Positions 51,722 through 60,566 of a stretch of DNA of 64,000 nucleotides are shown here, piece by piece. A model generated the notes under the pieces. The model was not told the origin of the DNA, did no database searches, and was given only the letters and a program-made list of their open reading frames with translations. Origin of the DNA: Paenibacillus sacheonensis (GTDB taxonomy: Bacteria; Bacillota; Bacilli; Paenibacillales; Paenibacillaceae); the NCBI RefSeq assembly GCF_009909195.1, contig NZ_JAAAMU010000011.1, forward strand, positions 64,501-128,500, in the 5' to 3' direction. Each line of letters opens with the position of its first letter. Position 1 is the first letter of the stretch. The position numbers were made by a program, and so were the translations under genes.

Positions 51722-52429
51722 ATGAAATTGTATATCATTCGTCACGCAGAGCCGGATTACCCCAACAATACCATCACGGCGCCCGGGCATTTGGAGGCAC
51801 AAGCATTAGCCGAACGGCTGGCGGGCACGCCCATCGACCGGATCTACAGCTCGCCGCTCGGACGGGCGCTGCATACGATGCAGTATACCGCCGATGCCGT
51901 CGGCGTGACGCCGACCGTGCTCCCGTGGACCGCGGAGCTGGACGGCTGGCAGATCACCCAACCGACGGGCGAGCGCCTGGTCGCTTGGAACAGCGACCAT
52001 ACGTGGGTACGCGAGCAGCGGCCGTTTCCTTCCAGCGACGACTGGCATGAGCGAGCGCCCTTTAACGAGCCGGCTTTTCTCGCTAATTTCCGCAAGATCC
52101 GGGACGACTCCGACGATTTCTTCCTTCAGCACGGCTATCGGCGGGAAGGCGGCCGCTATCGGATCGTCGAGCCGAACCGCGAAGCGGTCGCCGTCTTCTG
52201 CCATCTCGGCTTCGGCCTCGCCTGGCTGTCCCATCTGCTCGAGCTGCCGCTGTCGATGGTATGGTCCGGCTTCTGGATCGCGCCGAGCTCGGTCACGACC
52301 GTCGTCATGGAAGAGCGCGCGCACGGCTGGGCAGCGCCCCGCTGCTACGGCGTCGGCGACACGTCGCATCTCTACCAAGCCGGACTGCCGACGAGCCGGG
52401 CGGGCTTGTACGCCGATAACGCGGATTGA
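51722..52429 (+). CDS. Histidine phosphatase (phosphoglycerate mutase) family protein
   Basis: A 235-residue branch-1 histidine phosphatase: KLYIIRHAEPDY holds the RHG-type motif as RHA with the nucleophilic His, then IYSSPLGRALHTMQYTAD, and VAVFCHLGFGLAWLSHLLEL with the second catalytic His. The GTGG-type opening of mutases is absent, favouring a broad phosphatase. CTTGGAGG lies just upstream of the ATG. Gene stands alone. Confidence 0.9.
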   Translation: MKLYIIRHAEPDYPNNTITAPGHLEAQALAERLAGTPIDRIYSSPLGRALHTMQYTADAVGVTPTVLPWTAELDGWQITQPTGERLVAWNSDHTWVREQRPFPSSDDWHERAPFNEPAFLANFRKIRDDSDDFFLQHGYRREGGRYRIVEPNREAVAVFCHLGFGLAWLSHLLELPLSMVWSGFWIAPSSVTTVVMEERAHGWAAPRCYGVGDTSHLYQAGLPTSRAGLYADNAD

Positions 52430-52574
52430 GTCACAGCCATCGCCGCTTCAAGATTTCCAAGCCGTGACGACGAATCCATACACGCGAACCCTCGCAAGCG
52501 CATAACGTATAAAAGCCTATCAGGTTTGAAGAACCATCGTCTGCCGTCCGCTTCTCACGAAGGAGGCTTGTAGA

Positions 52575-52844
52575 TTGAACAACCGTCGCTCCCATCCTCG
52601 CGACAACGGGCAACCTCTTCTCAAATCGGATCATTTTTCCGCCAAACTCGCCGTGATTGCCGGGGCATTCAATATTCTCGGCGACTTCCTGGGCACCCTT
52701 TCATCCACGATCGCCCTGGAGGAGATCGCGGAGGAGGAGCGTCAGAATCAACTCGACAGCAAGCTTCAAGAGGAGAGATTCGCAAGCATGCAGAAGCAAA
52801 TCGACGAGTTGACCCTCCAATTGAATCGGTTGAAAAAACCGTGA
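52575..52844 (+). CDS. Small hypothetical coiled-coil protein
   Basis: An 89-residue protein starting at TTG behind GAAGGAGG. A hydrophobic stretch near 25-47 (LAVIAGAFNILGDFLGTLSS) is followed by a charged heptad-like helix of about 40 residues (EEIAEEERQNQLDSKLQEER and on), so it looks like a short membrane-associated coiled coil. No family recognised. Confidence 0.55.
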   Translation: MNNRRSHPRDNGQPLLKSDHFSAKLAVIAGAFNILGDFLGTLSSTIALEEIAEEERQNQLDSKLQEERFASMQKQIDELTLQLNRLKKP

Positions 52845-52885
52845 GCCCGTCGATTCAAGCCGGTGCGTCCATGCGCCTGCATGAC

Positions 52886-52928
52886 AAAAAAACCGAAGCA
52901 ACGCGCCTTTGGGCGGTTAACTTCGGTT
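52886..52928 (-). terminator. Intrinsic terminator of the sugar porter gene
   Basis: AACCGAAG and CTTCGGTT arms with an inner CGCC/GGCG stem; read leftward it ends in seven T residues. Confidence 0.82.
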
Positions 52929-52987
52929 TATAGGATTAGGCCGAGGCACAGCCAATTGTCCAGCATCGGCCGGAACAAACCGAGCGA

Positions 52988-54397
52988 CTATTCGGCCGCC
53001 CGGGCGCGCGCCTGCGCCGCAGCGCCCTGCTCGTCCCAGAGATGCTCGATTTCCTCGAGCGACTTGCCCTTCGTCTCGGGCACGAAGCGCCAGGTGAACA
53101 GGACGGTCACGAGCGACAGCGCCCCGAAGATCCAATAGGTCGCGGCCGGACCGGCGGAATCGAGCAGCGGCGGGAACGACTGCGACACGGCGTAGTCGGC
53201 CGCCCACAGCGCCATCGATGCAATGGCGGTCGCCCGCCCGCGGATCCGGTTCGGGAAGATCTCGGACAAGAGCACCCACACGACGGGTCCGAGCGAGATG
53301 GCGAACGCCGCGACGTACACCAGCATCAGGACAAGCACGAGCGAGCCCGTGGCGTGTCCGGTATGGAAGACGATGCCGATCGCCAGCAGGCTGGCGGTCA
53401 TGAGCGACGACCCGACGAGCAGCAGCGCCTTTCGGCCGGCTTTATCGATCAGCCAGATGGAGAGAATCGTAAAGATAAAGTTGATGAAGCCGACGAGAAT
53501 GGTTTGGATCAGCGCGGCGTTCGTTCCCGCGCCCGTCGACTTCAGGATTTCCGGCGCGTAGTACATGATGGCGTTAATGCCGGTCACCTGCTGCAGCACG
53601 GCAATGACGACGCCCACGAAGAGCGCGAAGCGCACGCCCGGCTTGAACAGTTCGCCGAATCTCGCCTGCTTCTGCGCGAAGGAGGCTTTGATCTCCAGCA
53701 CCTCCTGCTTGGCCGCTTCTTCGCCGTGAATGCGAAGCAGAATCGCCAGCGCTTCCTCGGCCCGGCCTTGCTTGATCAGCCACCGCGGGCTCTCCGGCAC
53801 GAGAAACATCAGCACCATGAAGACGACGCCCGGAATGGCGCCAATGCCGAACATCCAGCGCCAAGCCGTAGAGACATCCCAGGCGTCTCCGCCCGAGCCG
53901 GCGATCCCCGAGTTGATGAAGTAGGTGATGAAGATCCCCGTCACCACCGCGAACTGGTTGAAGGCAACCAATCGGCCGCGGTAGCGCGCCGGCGCGATCT
54001 CCGCGTTGTACAGCGGACACAAGGTGGACGTGATGCCGATGCCCAGCCCCCCGACCATGCGGGCCATGACGTAGCCCGTGAACGTATCGGGAGTCGCCGA
54101 GAAGATCGAGCCGATGATGAACAGCAGCGCGGCGCCGATCAGCACTTTCTTGCGGCCCAGCCCGTCGCTGAGCCACCCCGATGCGGCGGCGCCGACGATG
54201 CAGCCGATGATCAGGCTGGAGACGGCCCAGCCTTTCTCGAATTCGCTCAGGTCGAACCGATCCTGCATGAAGCCGATCGCGCCGGATACGACGGCCGTAT
54301 CGAAACCGAATAACAGCCCGCCGAGCGCGGCGATCATCGAGACCAGCGTCACGAATCGCATGCTCGGGCCGGAGGCGGTTGCTCTTAAAGTTGTCAT
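52988..54397 (-). CDS. Sugar porter MFS transporter
   Basis: A 469-residue, 12-helix sugar/proton symporter. Family motifs: GGLLFGFDTAVVSGAIGFMQ in helix 1, DGLGRKKVLI (loop 2-3), RYRGRLVAFNQ, PESPRWLIKQ after helix 6 and VPETKGKSLEEIEHL after helix 12. It is of the XylE/AraE/GalP type. The gene lies downstream, in the same orientation, of a sugar-sensing three-gene system whose response regulator probably drives its promoter. Confidence 0.92.
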   Translation of the reverse strand: MTTLRATASGPSMRFVTLVSMIAALGGLLFGFDTAVVSGAIGFMQDRFDLSEFEKGWAVSSLIIGCIVGAAASGWLSDGLGRKKVLIGAALLFIIGSIFSATPDTFTGYVMARMVGGLGIGITSTLCPLYNAEIAPARYRGRLVAFNQFAVVTGIFITYFINSGIAGSGGDAWDVSTAWRWMFGIGAIPGVVFMVLMFLVPESPRWLIKQGRAEEALAILLRIHGEEAAKQEVLEIKASFAQKQARFGELFKPGVRFALFVGVVIAVLQQVTGINAIMYYAPEILKSTGAGTNAALIQTILVGFINFIFTILSIWLIDKAGRKALLLVGSSLMTASLLAIGIVFHTGHATGSLVLVLMLVYVAAFAISLGPVVWVLLSEIFPNRIRGRATAIASMALWAADYAVSQSFPPLLDSAGPAATYWIFGALSLVTVLFTWRFVPETKGKSLEEIEHLWDEQGAAAQARARAAE

Positions 54398-54507
54398 ATT
54401 TATCGTGTCCTCTCCGCTCCGAATAGGTGGAATACGCAGCTGCCATGCGCCCCCTAGGCCCCTGCTCCTCGCTGGGAGGAATGGATTCCAGGGGGAAGGC
54501 GAGTATC

Positions 54508-54516
54508 AGTATACCA
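54508..54516 (-). promoter_or_regulatory. Extended -10 of the sugar porter promoter
   Basis: Minus-strand TGGTATACT is an extended -10 about 110 bases before the porter start. No good -35 is seen, consistent with activator dependence on the neighbouring AraC-type response regulator. The rest of 54398-54708 holds only a weak GC-rich hairpin near 54670. Confidence 0.45.
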
Positions 54517-54708
54517 CCGGATCTAGAGCGGGCGCTCGGGTATGATCTTCACTAATTTGCGATGTTTCCGCACAATTATTCTGGTTATGGGCAAGCTTGG
54601 CACAAGTCGGCAGGGACTCGCATTATTCTGTCCTGCCCGCACGATAAACGCAATAAAGTGCTTGTTCTTCCCGCGCGGCTCGCGGGCGGAGCCCAGGGAC
54701 CGATTCGG

Positions 54709-56034
54709 TTATCGCAGCTGCGAGCGGTACTCCGAAGGCGTAACGCCGGTTACCTTCTTGAATACGCGGCTGAAATAATTCGGATCGTTGTAGCCGACCT
54801 CGTAGCACACTTCCTTCAGAATCAGCTGCCCTTCCTCCAGCAACCGCTTGGCCTTGTCGATGCGAAGCCCCGTTACGTAGTCGATGAAGTTGGCGCCTAT
54901 ATGCTGCTTGAACACTTTGCTGAAATAAAACGGGTTCAGATGCACGTGATCCGCTGCGTCTTCAAGCGAAATGTCCTCGGTATACCGCTGCGATATGTAA
55001 CTGACGGCCCGGTCCATGACCGTTACGGTCTGCTCTTCCCGCAGCTCCCGGATGCGGCGGAGCGCGGACAGCACGTAGCCTTGCTGGCGGGCTTCCGTCA
55101 ACTCGGGATCGGGCAGCTCCATCCCGCCGCCTTCCCGCAAGTCGTCGAACACGCACACGTTCCCCTCTTGGCGGGCATACGTCGAAGCGAATACCGCTTT
55201 GAAATAGGATCGCCGGAGACCCTCCGCCCCGCTGCGCAGCGTGCCGATGCCGATCGACGGCGCCGAGCCTAGCAGCGCCCGCGCGGCTTCCGCGAGCTTC
55301 TCGGCAAACCGGATCGGCTCTTCATGCCAGTCGTCCGCGGCTTGAACCGGCTTGCGCAGGAATAAAGCCGCATGATGCTCCAGGATGGAGCTGACGATGC
55401 AGCTGCCCTGGGCTTTAGCCTGTCTGCGAATCGTCTCGTACAGCGGCTTGCGAGTCTGCGAGAGGTCGTGACCCGAGAACGCGATCACGATGCAGCGGCA
55501 GTCGATCAGCGGAAAGTCCATCCACTCCGCCAGCTGCTCCGGACTTGCGTCCAGCACCTGGTCGACCATCAGGATGAGCGCAAGCTCGTTCTCGATGAGC
55601 GGCTGGACGGTCGACAGCCGGTTCATCAGCTCCAGCTGCTCCGAGCGCTTGGCCTTCTCCCGATCCAGCTCCGCGGCCAGCCTGGCCAGCAAGGCGGCAA
55701 CCTGGTCGCGGCTCGCCGGCTTCACGATATATTCCGAGACGCCGAGCGAGATGGCCTCCTGGGCGTAGGCGAACGAATCGAAGGCCGTCACCAGCACGAG
55801 CTTGACGCCCGGCAGCAAAGCGCGGATCTCCCGCAATGCCTCCAGCCCTTGAATGCCGGGCATCTGGACGTCCATCAGCACGATATGCGGCCTGCGCTCC
55901 TCCGCCTGCTCGATCGCCCTTCTCCCGTTCTCGGCATGAAGGATCTCGAACGTATCCGGCAGCATCCGATTCACGATCCATTCCAGTCCCTCTCTCTCCA
56001 ATGCCTCGTCATCCGCGATCAATAGGCGGTACAT
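54709..56034 (-). CDS. Response regulator, YesN family (REC plus AraC HTH)
   Basis: A 441-residue regulator. Receiver domain with Asp8/Asp9 and phospho-acceptor Asp55 (VLMDVQMPG), Lys in YIVKPA; C-terminal AraC domain with EDAADHVHLNPFYFSKVFKQ and CYEVGYNDPNYFSRVFKKVT. GAGGAGGAG precedes the ATG, and the gene overlaps the kinase gene by 26 bases. Partner of the adjacent kinase; likely activator of the sugar porter gene 311 bases downstream. Confidence 0.93.
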   Translation of the reverse strand: MYRLLIADDEALEREGLEWIVNRMLPDTFEILHAENGRRAIEQAEERRPHIVLMDVQMPGIQGLEALREIRALLPGVKLVLVTAFDSFAYAQEAISLGVSEYIVKPASRDQVAALLARLAAELDREKAKRSEQLELMNRLSTVQPLIENELALILMVDQVLDASPEQLAEWMDFPLIDCRCIVIAFSGHDLSQTRKPLYETIRRQAKAQGSCIVSSILEHHAALFLRKPVQAADDWHEEPIRFAEKLAEAARALLGSAPSIGIGTLRSGAEGLRRSYFKAVFASTYARQEGNVCVFDDLREGGGMELPDPELTEARQQGYVLSALRRIRELREEQTVTVMDRAVSYISQRYTEDISLEDAADHVHLNPFYFSKVFKQHIGANFIDYVTGLRIDKAKRLLEEGQLILKEVCYEVGYNDPNYFSRVFKKVTGVTPSEYRSQLR

Positions 56035-57517
56035 GAGCGATCTCCTCCTCTACGGTTATCGGAATGCGAATCGTGACCGTCGTCCCTTGGCCGGGCTTGC
56101 TTCCGATCGCCACGGCGTCTCCGCCTCCGCAAAACAGCCGCAGCCTGCGAAACACATTGCGCATGCCGATTCCCGTGGACTCCGCTTGCCGGCCAGCCGG
56201 CGGAGACGGCACCTGCAATCGCTGCCGTTCTGACGATTGCGGTTCATCGCGTTCATCGTACATGCGGAGCAGCGCCTGCCGTGTCGCTTCCTCCATGCCG
56301 GCACCGTTATCCATGATCTCGACAACGGCGCTTCGCCCTTCCCGCCGAATGGACAACCGAATCTCGGCGCCCGATTCCATCCGTTCTATCCCGTGCACGA
56401 AGGCGTTCTCCACGAGCGGCTGGATCGTCAGCGCCGGAATCCGGGCCGCGAGCGCCGATTCGTCGGTCGAGGTCCCGAACCGCACGCGGCTTCGGAACCT
56501 TGCTTCTTGAATCGTCACGTATTCCATGACATGGCCCAGCTCCTCGCGCAGCAAGACCGGCTCGTCCAGCTTGCGCAGCCGGTAGCGGACCAGGCTCGAC
56601 ATCGAGACGATGAGGTCCGATGTCCGCTCGGCGCCCTCGAGAAGCGCAAGCTTGGACAGCACGTTCAGCGAGTTGAACAGAAAATGCGGCTGGATTTGGC
56701 TCTGCAGCGCCTGCAGTTCAAGCTCCTTGACCAGGCGCTCCTGCTCGATCCGGTCCTTGTCCCGCTCCGCCGCTTCACGAAGCGACGCGACCATCTGAAG
56801 GAAAGTGCCCGTCATGACGCCGAGCTCGTCCTTCGTCACCGGCGGGAGCGGCTCAAGCGCCAAGTACGGCCTGCCCTCCGATACTTGCCGGGCCATCCGT
56901 ACCAGCCGGCCGACCGGCTCGGTTACGCTGCGGGACACCCATAATGCCAGACCGACGCCAAGCAGCGTCTGAACGGCAATGACGGCTGCCCCCAGCCGGT
57001 TCAATCGGAGGTTCGCCTGCCGGATTCGGAGGAGAATCGGCTGGTCGCTGCCCAGCTCGAGGTCGACCAGCCGCTGGCCCTCCTCTCGAACGAAGCCCTC
57101 CGTCGTCTCCGCGGCCTTGTAAAGTGACAGCGCCCGGGCGGGGGATTGGGCGGCCGATCCTGCTTCGGCCTCCTGGCGGTCCAAGGTATCCAGCAAATGC
57201 ACGTAACTATCCATGTCCGATGACAGCGCCTCGTTCGGGGACTGGCCGGCAACGGCAGCCCGGCTTTCCCGGAGCGCGCCGCGCTGCAGCCCCGCCTCGG
57301 CCTGCGTCCGGGCGCCCGGATCGAGCAAATAGGCATACAACGCCTGCATCGACTGCTCGGCGCGTTGCACGGACAGCTTGTAAGCCAGCACGCGTTCCAT
57401 CATATGGTCATAGCCTCTCTGCACGACGGTTGAACTTTGGAACAAGAACAGCGACATCGTATTGGCCAGCAGGACGAGCAGCGGGATGACGAGCAGCAGC
57501 TTCGCCCGAATCGTCAT
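56009..57517 (-). CDS. Sensor histidine kinase, YesM/LytS-like
   Basis: A 502-residue kinase: TM1 near 7-27, an extracellular helical sensor of about 150 residues, TM2 near 178-200, HAMP, then the His_kinase box ALQSQIQPHFLFNSLNVLSK and a HATPase_c domain with IPALTIQPLVENAFVHGIER and DNGAGM. The sensor is helical and small, as expected for a kinase that reads a separate binding protein. ATGA overlap with the binding-protein gene upstream. Confidence 0.92.
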   Translation of the reverse strand: MTIRAKLLLVIPLLVLLANTMSLFLFQSSTVVQRGYDHMMERVLAYKLSVQRAEQSMQALYAYLLDPGARTQAEAGLQRGALRESRAAVAGQSPNEALSSDMDSYVHLLDTLDRQEAEAGSAAQSPARALSLYKAAETTEGFVREEGQRLVDLELGSDQPILLRIRQANLRLNRLGAAVIAVQTLLGVGLALWVSRSVTEPVGRLVRMARQVSEGRPYLALEPLPPVTKDELGVMTGTFLQMVASLREAAERDKDRIEQERLVKELELQALQSQIQPHFLFNSLNVLSKLALLEGAERTSDLIVSMSSLVRYRLRKLDEPVLLREELGHVMEYVTIQEARFRSRVRFGTSTDESALAARIPALTIQPLVENAFVHGIERMESGAEIRLSIRREGRSAVVEIMDNGAGMEEATRQALLRMYDERDEPQSSERQRLQVPSPPAGRQAESTGIGMRNVFRRLRLFCGGGDAVAIGSKPGQGTTVTIRIPITVEEEIAHVPPIDRG

Positions 57518-58518
57518 CGGCCGTTCCCCGCGCCGCGGGCCCCGTCGGCAGCCGACCCCGGCCCGTCCAGCACGGTCGTCGCCGTGTAATGAAGCTTCTC
57601 CACGGTTCGCCCCTGCAAATAAGCATGCAGGAGAGCGATCGCCTCTTCGCCCATGCGAACGGGCTGCTGCACGAGCGCTGCCGTAATGCGGCGGTTCGCG
57701 ATCGCCTGACGCGTGCTTGCCAGATCGTCGAACGCAAAGATTTGCAGTCCCGGCGTTCCCGCCCGTTTGGCCGCCTCCGCGATGCCGACGCCGTCCAGCG
57801 CGCTGAAGCCGATCACCGCGAACATGCCGGGATGCTTGCGAAGCATGTCCTCCGCCTGCTCCGTCGCCTGCAAGCGGGAAATATTCGAGAATCGCACGTC
57901 CGCGACCGTGAGATCGGGGAACGTCTTCGCGATGCCGCGAAATCCTTCCAGCCGCAGCCGCTGGTTGTCGGCCTCGCTTCCGAGCAGAATGCCGACTTTG
58001 CCGTGTCCGCCGGCCCGCCGGCCCACGAGCCGCCCCATGTCCTCTCCCGCCCGCCGATTGTCCGTGCCGACGTAAGCGATTCGCGCGCTGTTCGGTTCGT
58101 CCGCATCGATCGTGACCACCGGTATGCCGTCGGCGGACGCCTGCGCGATGAGCTGCGCATACGTGGGATCGTTCAGCCCTTGGACGAGCAGCGCGTCGAA
58201 GCCCTCGAGCAGCGCCTTCTTGAACAGCCGTGCCTGCTCCTCGGGATTGATGCGCAGCGGCCCCATGTAGGCGAGCTCCATTCCGCTTCGTTCCGCCGAA
58301 GCGCGGGCGCCCTGCTCGACGGACCGCCAGAACGGATTGTCGAGCTCCTGCGAGATCAGCGCTACCCGAACCCGTCCGATTTGGCCCGATTCGTTCGCGG
58401 GCTCCAGCTTTCCGGCAAGCTCGCGCGTATGCAGCGCCGTCAGCGCAAAGGCGGCCAGCAGTCCCGCGAACGCAGCCGCGAGCAGCAGCAGGCCGATATT
58501 CCAGATCCGGTTCAGCAT
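57514..58518 (-). CDS. Membrane-anchored periplasmic-type sugar-binding protein (RbsB/XylF-like)
   Basis: A 334-residue protein: N-terminal transmembrane anchor (about 7-28), no Cys anywhere so no lipobox, then a type I periplasmic-binding fold opening VRVALISQELDNPFWRSVEQ with DALLVQGLNDPTYAQLIAQA, VVTIDADEPNSARIAYVGTD and AVIGFSALDGVGIAEAAKRA. It has no linked ABC permease; it heads an operon with a kinase and response regulator. The layout resembles XylFII-LytS-YesN sugar-sensing systems of Clostridia. Confidence 0.88.
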   Translation of the reverse strand: MLNRIWNIGLLLLAAAFAGLLAAFALTALHTRELAGKLEPANESGQIGRVRVALISQELDNPFWRSVEQGARASAERSGMELAYMGPLRINPEEQARLFKKALLEGFDALLVQGLNDPTYAQLIAQASADGIPVVTIDADEPNSARIAYVGTDNRRAGEDMGRLVGRRAGGHGKVGILLGSEADNQRLRLEGFRGIAKTFPDLTVADVRFSNISRLQATEQAEDMLRKHPGMFAVIGFSALDGVGIAEAAKRAGTPGLQIFAFDDLASTRQAIANRRITAALVQQPVRMGEEAIALLHAYLQGRTVEKLHYTATTVLDGPGSAADGARGAGNGR

Positions 58519-58655
58519 GAACGCGGCTCCTTTCTTCCGGCGGGATGAACTTCTAGCCGATGGCTTTAGTATGAGCCAAAGCTTCTACAAGGAAACAAGT
58601 GCCACCCAGGCGCGTTCAGGCGAACAGCCGACCGCAAGTAGGCATAACAAGACGT

Positions 58656-58688
58656 AAAAAAGATGACCCCGACGAGTCGGAAGTCATC
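58656..58688 (-). terminator. Intrinsic terminator left by the SLH remnant
   Basis: GATGAC/GTCATC with an inner CCGAC/GTCGG stem, ending leftward in TTTTTT. Confidence 0.75.
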
Positions 58689-58700
58689 CAGTTATTCGTT

Positions 58701-58844
58701 CTATTCGTTAAGCGAGCAGCTCCGCCAGATGCGCAAATTATAGATCAATGCCGCGGTCTCGGCGCGGGTTGCGGCCGCTATCGGATTCAAGTCGCCCCGG
58801 GCATCGCCGTTCATGATCTTGCGTCCGGCAAGCGCCTCGACCGC
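58701..58844 (-). pseudogene. C-terminal fragment of an S-layer homology (SLH) domain
   Basis: The minus strand encodes AVEALAGRKIMNGDARGDLN and then PIAAATRAETAALIYNL before a TAG, the pattern of the second half of an SLH module (AVE-L...G-I-NG...G-F-P...TRAE-A-L). Upstream the frame loses similarity and there is no start, so only the 3' end of an S-layer-type surface protein gene survives, together with its terminator. No intact gene lies between 58519 and 58896. Confidence 0.6.
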
Positions 58845-58896
58845 GCCGTGTCCTGCCCGATGCCCGCCGTGCGGTCAACAACAAACCATTCGTTCC

Positions 58897-59261
58897 TTAA
58901 GGAGTCCGGCCCTCGCTCAGCGCCAGCACGGCCTTCTCGATGCGCCGCTGACGGGTTTCGGCCGTCTTGGCTCCGTCGATAGACAAGACGATTCTGCGCT
59001 TGTTGCTGTAGGACAGCCCATCGAAGAACGACTTCGCAGCCGTGTCTCCCTCCAGCGTCGTGGCGAAATCCGCAGGCACGTCAAGCTCCCGGACGCAGTG
59101 TCCAGCTCGAGTTCGGCCTCCACCTCGTCGCCCGCAGCAACGCCGGCTCCCGCGCGGTTCTCCGCGCTGAGCGGAATCATGAAGCGGCCGCCCATCACGG
59201 CGACCGTTATTGGCATCTTTACGATTTCACGGCCGCGCCCGCCGCCTTGCAAAACCGCCAT
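58897..59261 (-). pseudogene. Frameshifted DUF1905/YdeI-type protein gene
   Basis: The first frame gives a DUF1905 core, TVAVMGGRFMIPLSAENRAG to EVEAELELDT; the second gives the YdeI/OmpD-associated helical part, ELDVPADFATTLEGDTAAKS and NKRRIVLSIDGAKTAETRQR. They join if one base is restored near 59088-59092. About 40 N-terminal residues of DUF1905 are also missing, since the frame starts directly after the upstream gene's stop. So it carries two lesions and is likely non-functional. Confidence 0.75.
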
Positions 59262-59876
59262 TCACGACATCCGCGCGGCTTGCAAAATCGCAACCGCCGC
59301 CCGTTCCCTGCGCTCCGCATCGTCGCTTCTCAAGGCGGCCTTCAGCACCCCGACCGCTTCCCGGATCGTCGCCTCGTCCACCCAGCCCGAGCCCGCCGCT
59401 GCCGGCTTCGTCAGCAAATGCTCCAGCTGCTCCCGGGTAACGGAATGCTCGTACGCGCCCAGCTTCCCCTGCTCGCCGAGAAAAGCCAGCAGCTCCGGCT
59501 GCAGCTCTTCCCGCTGCAAGCTGCGCAGCCACGTCACCCCTCGCCGATGGGCGCTGCGATCCTCGTCATTGCCGCAATCGCCGAGGTAATAATAATCGCC
59601 GAGATCGCCCAAATACAGGCGCTCGCCATCGTCCACGATGATATAATCGCCGTCCTGCATGACATGCGCGAATAGATGATGCTCATCCGCTCGCCGCGCC
59701 AGCTCCTGCACGTCTTCGGAACGATGCTCGGAGGCCAGCCTTCCAAGCAGCTCCGCCTTGCCGAGACCGGTCATATCGCCCACGCCCGGCAAACCGAAGC
59801 TGACATAATGGTTGTCCAGATAATAAGGCAAGCCGTTCTTGCCTTCCGCATCGACCCTCATGCGAAACACCTGCAT
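59262..59876 (-). CDS. Hypothetical protein
   Basis: A 204-residue acidic protein. The ATG at 59876 lies 7 bases after AGGGAGGG (a TTG two codons earlier is too close). The N-terminal half has MQVFRMRVDAEGKNGLPYYL and a strand-rich block IIVDDGERLYLGDLGDYYYL; the C-terminal third is helical (LREELQPELLAFLGE-like). It reminds me of an N-terminal recognition module in restriction-type or phage-related proteins, but I cannot name a family. Its tail runs into the decayed DUF1905 gene. Confidence 0.55.
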   Translation of the reverse strand: MQVFRMRVDAEGKNGLPYYLDNHYVSFGLPGVGDMTGLGKAELLGRLASEHRSEDVQELARRADEHHLFAHVMQDGDYIIVDDGERLYLGDLGDYYYLGDCGNDEDRSAHRRGVTWLRSLQREELQPELLAFLGEQGKLGAYEHSVTREQLEHLLTKPAAAGSGWVDEATIREAVGVLKAALRSDDAERRERAAVAILQAARMS

Positions 59877-60061
59877 GTCCAATCCCTCCCTAACCGTGCT
59901 GCGCGCTCATCCCAATAATCCTCGAGTGGAGTTTATCGCAACCAACGCCGGAAGGCAATGCCGCCAGTTCAACTTTCGCTTCCTATCTTGCCGTCGAAGT
60001 GGTTTAATAAACAAGCTATGCGGTAACTATGAAGAAGAACCATTTTGAGGAGGGAACAAGC

Positions 60062-60385
60062 ATGCCAACGATTCAGATTGAAGGCAGAGAAGCCGTTCAG
60101 GCCGAAGAAGGAACGAAGCTAGTCCTTGCGCTGGAGGACGGCGGGGTCGATATTCTTCACCGCTGTGGCGGAAATGCCAGGTGTACGACTTGCGCAGTGG
60201 AGGTCGTATCGGGGAATGCCGGCGAGATGAGCGAGGCCGAAGCGACGGCGCGCAGCAGCAAAGGCGTCGAGGATCCTTCGATCCGCCTGTCCTGCCAGCT
60301 GCATGTGCACGATGATCTGACGATCAAGCTGATCAAGACGACCGCTTCGACAGGCTTGGATGCGGGACCGCGTCCGCAGAACTAA
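60062..60385 (+). CDS. 2Fe-2S ferredoxin
   Basis: A 107-residue plant-type/adrenodoxin-like ferredoxin. Cluster ligands Cys35, Cys41, Cys44 (CGGNARCTTC) and Cys78 (RLSCQL) are all present. GAGGAGGGA precedes the ATG at 60062. A cytochrome P450 gene follows 181 bases downstream in the same direction, so it is the probable electron donor to that enzyme. No ferredoxin reductase is encoded nearby. Confidence 0.92.
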   Translation: MPTIQIEGREAVQAEEGTKLVLALEDGGVDILHRCGGNARCTTCAVEVVSGNAGEMSEAEATARSSKGVEDPSIRLSCQLHVHDDLTIKLIKTTASTGLDAGPRPQN

Positions 60386-60450
60386 GAAGCAGCCAACACG
60401 AACTTATCCAAACGGGAGGGCAGCCGGCAATGCGGCTGTCCTCTTTGGTT

Positions 60451-60510
60451 TGCGCTTCATTCGAATGCGCTTCATTCGAATGCGCTTCGTTTGAATGCGC
60501 CTCGTCAAAC
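60451..60510. repeat. Four tandem 15-base repeats between ferredoxin and P450 genes
   Basis: The unit TGCGCTTCATTCGAA is at 60451 and 60466 (identical), 60481 (two changes) and 60496 (several changes). Each good unit contains TTCGAA within a CATTCGAATG palindrome, so the array may be an operator for the P450 gene that starts 57 bases downstream. Confidence 0.85.
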
Positions 60511-60566
60511 ATGCTAGACTCAAGGGACAGAAGCGGCGGCTGCCGCTCAGAAGGAGGCGTTCCGCC

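Noticed and set aside
54670-54686. CCCGCG/CGCGGG hairpin after the response regulator gene
   Set aside because: Short, GC-only, no T-run; expected by chance in such DNA.
60451-60510. Possible CRISPR-like repeats
   Set aside because: Units are contiguous 15-mers without spacers and there are no cas genes.
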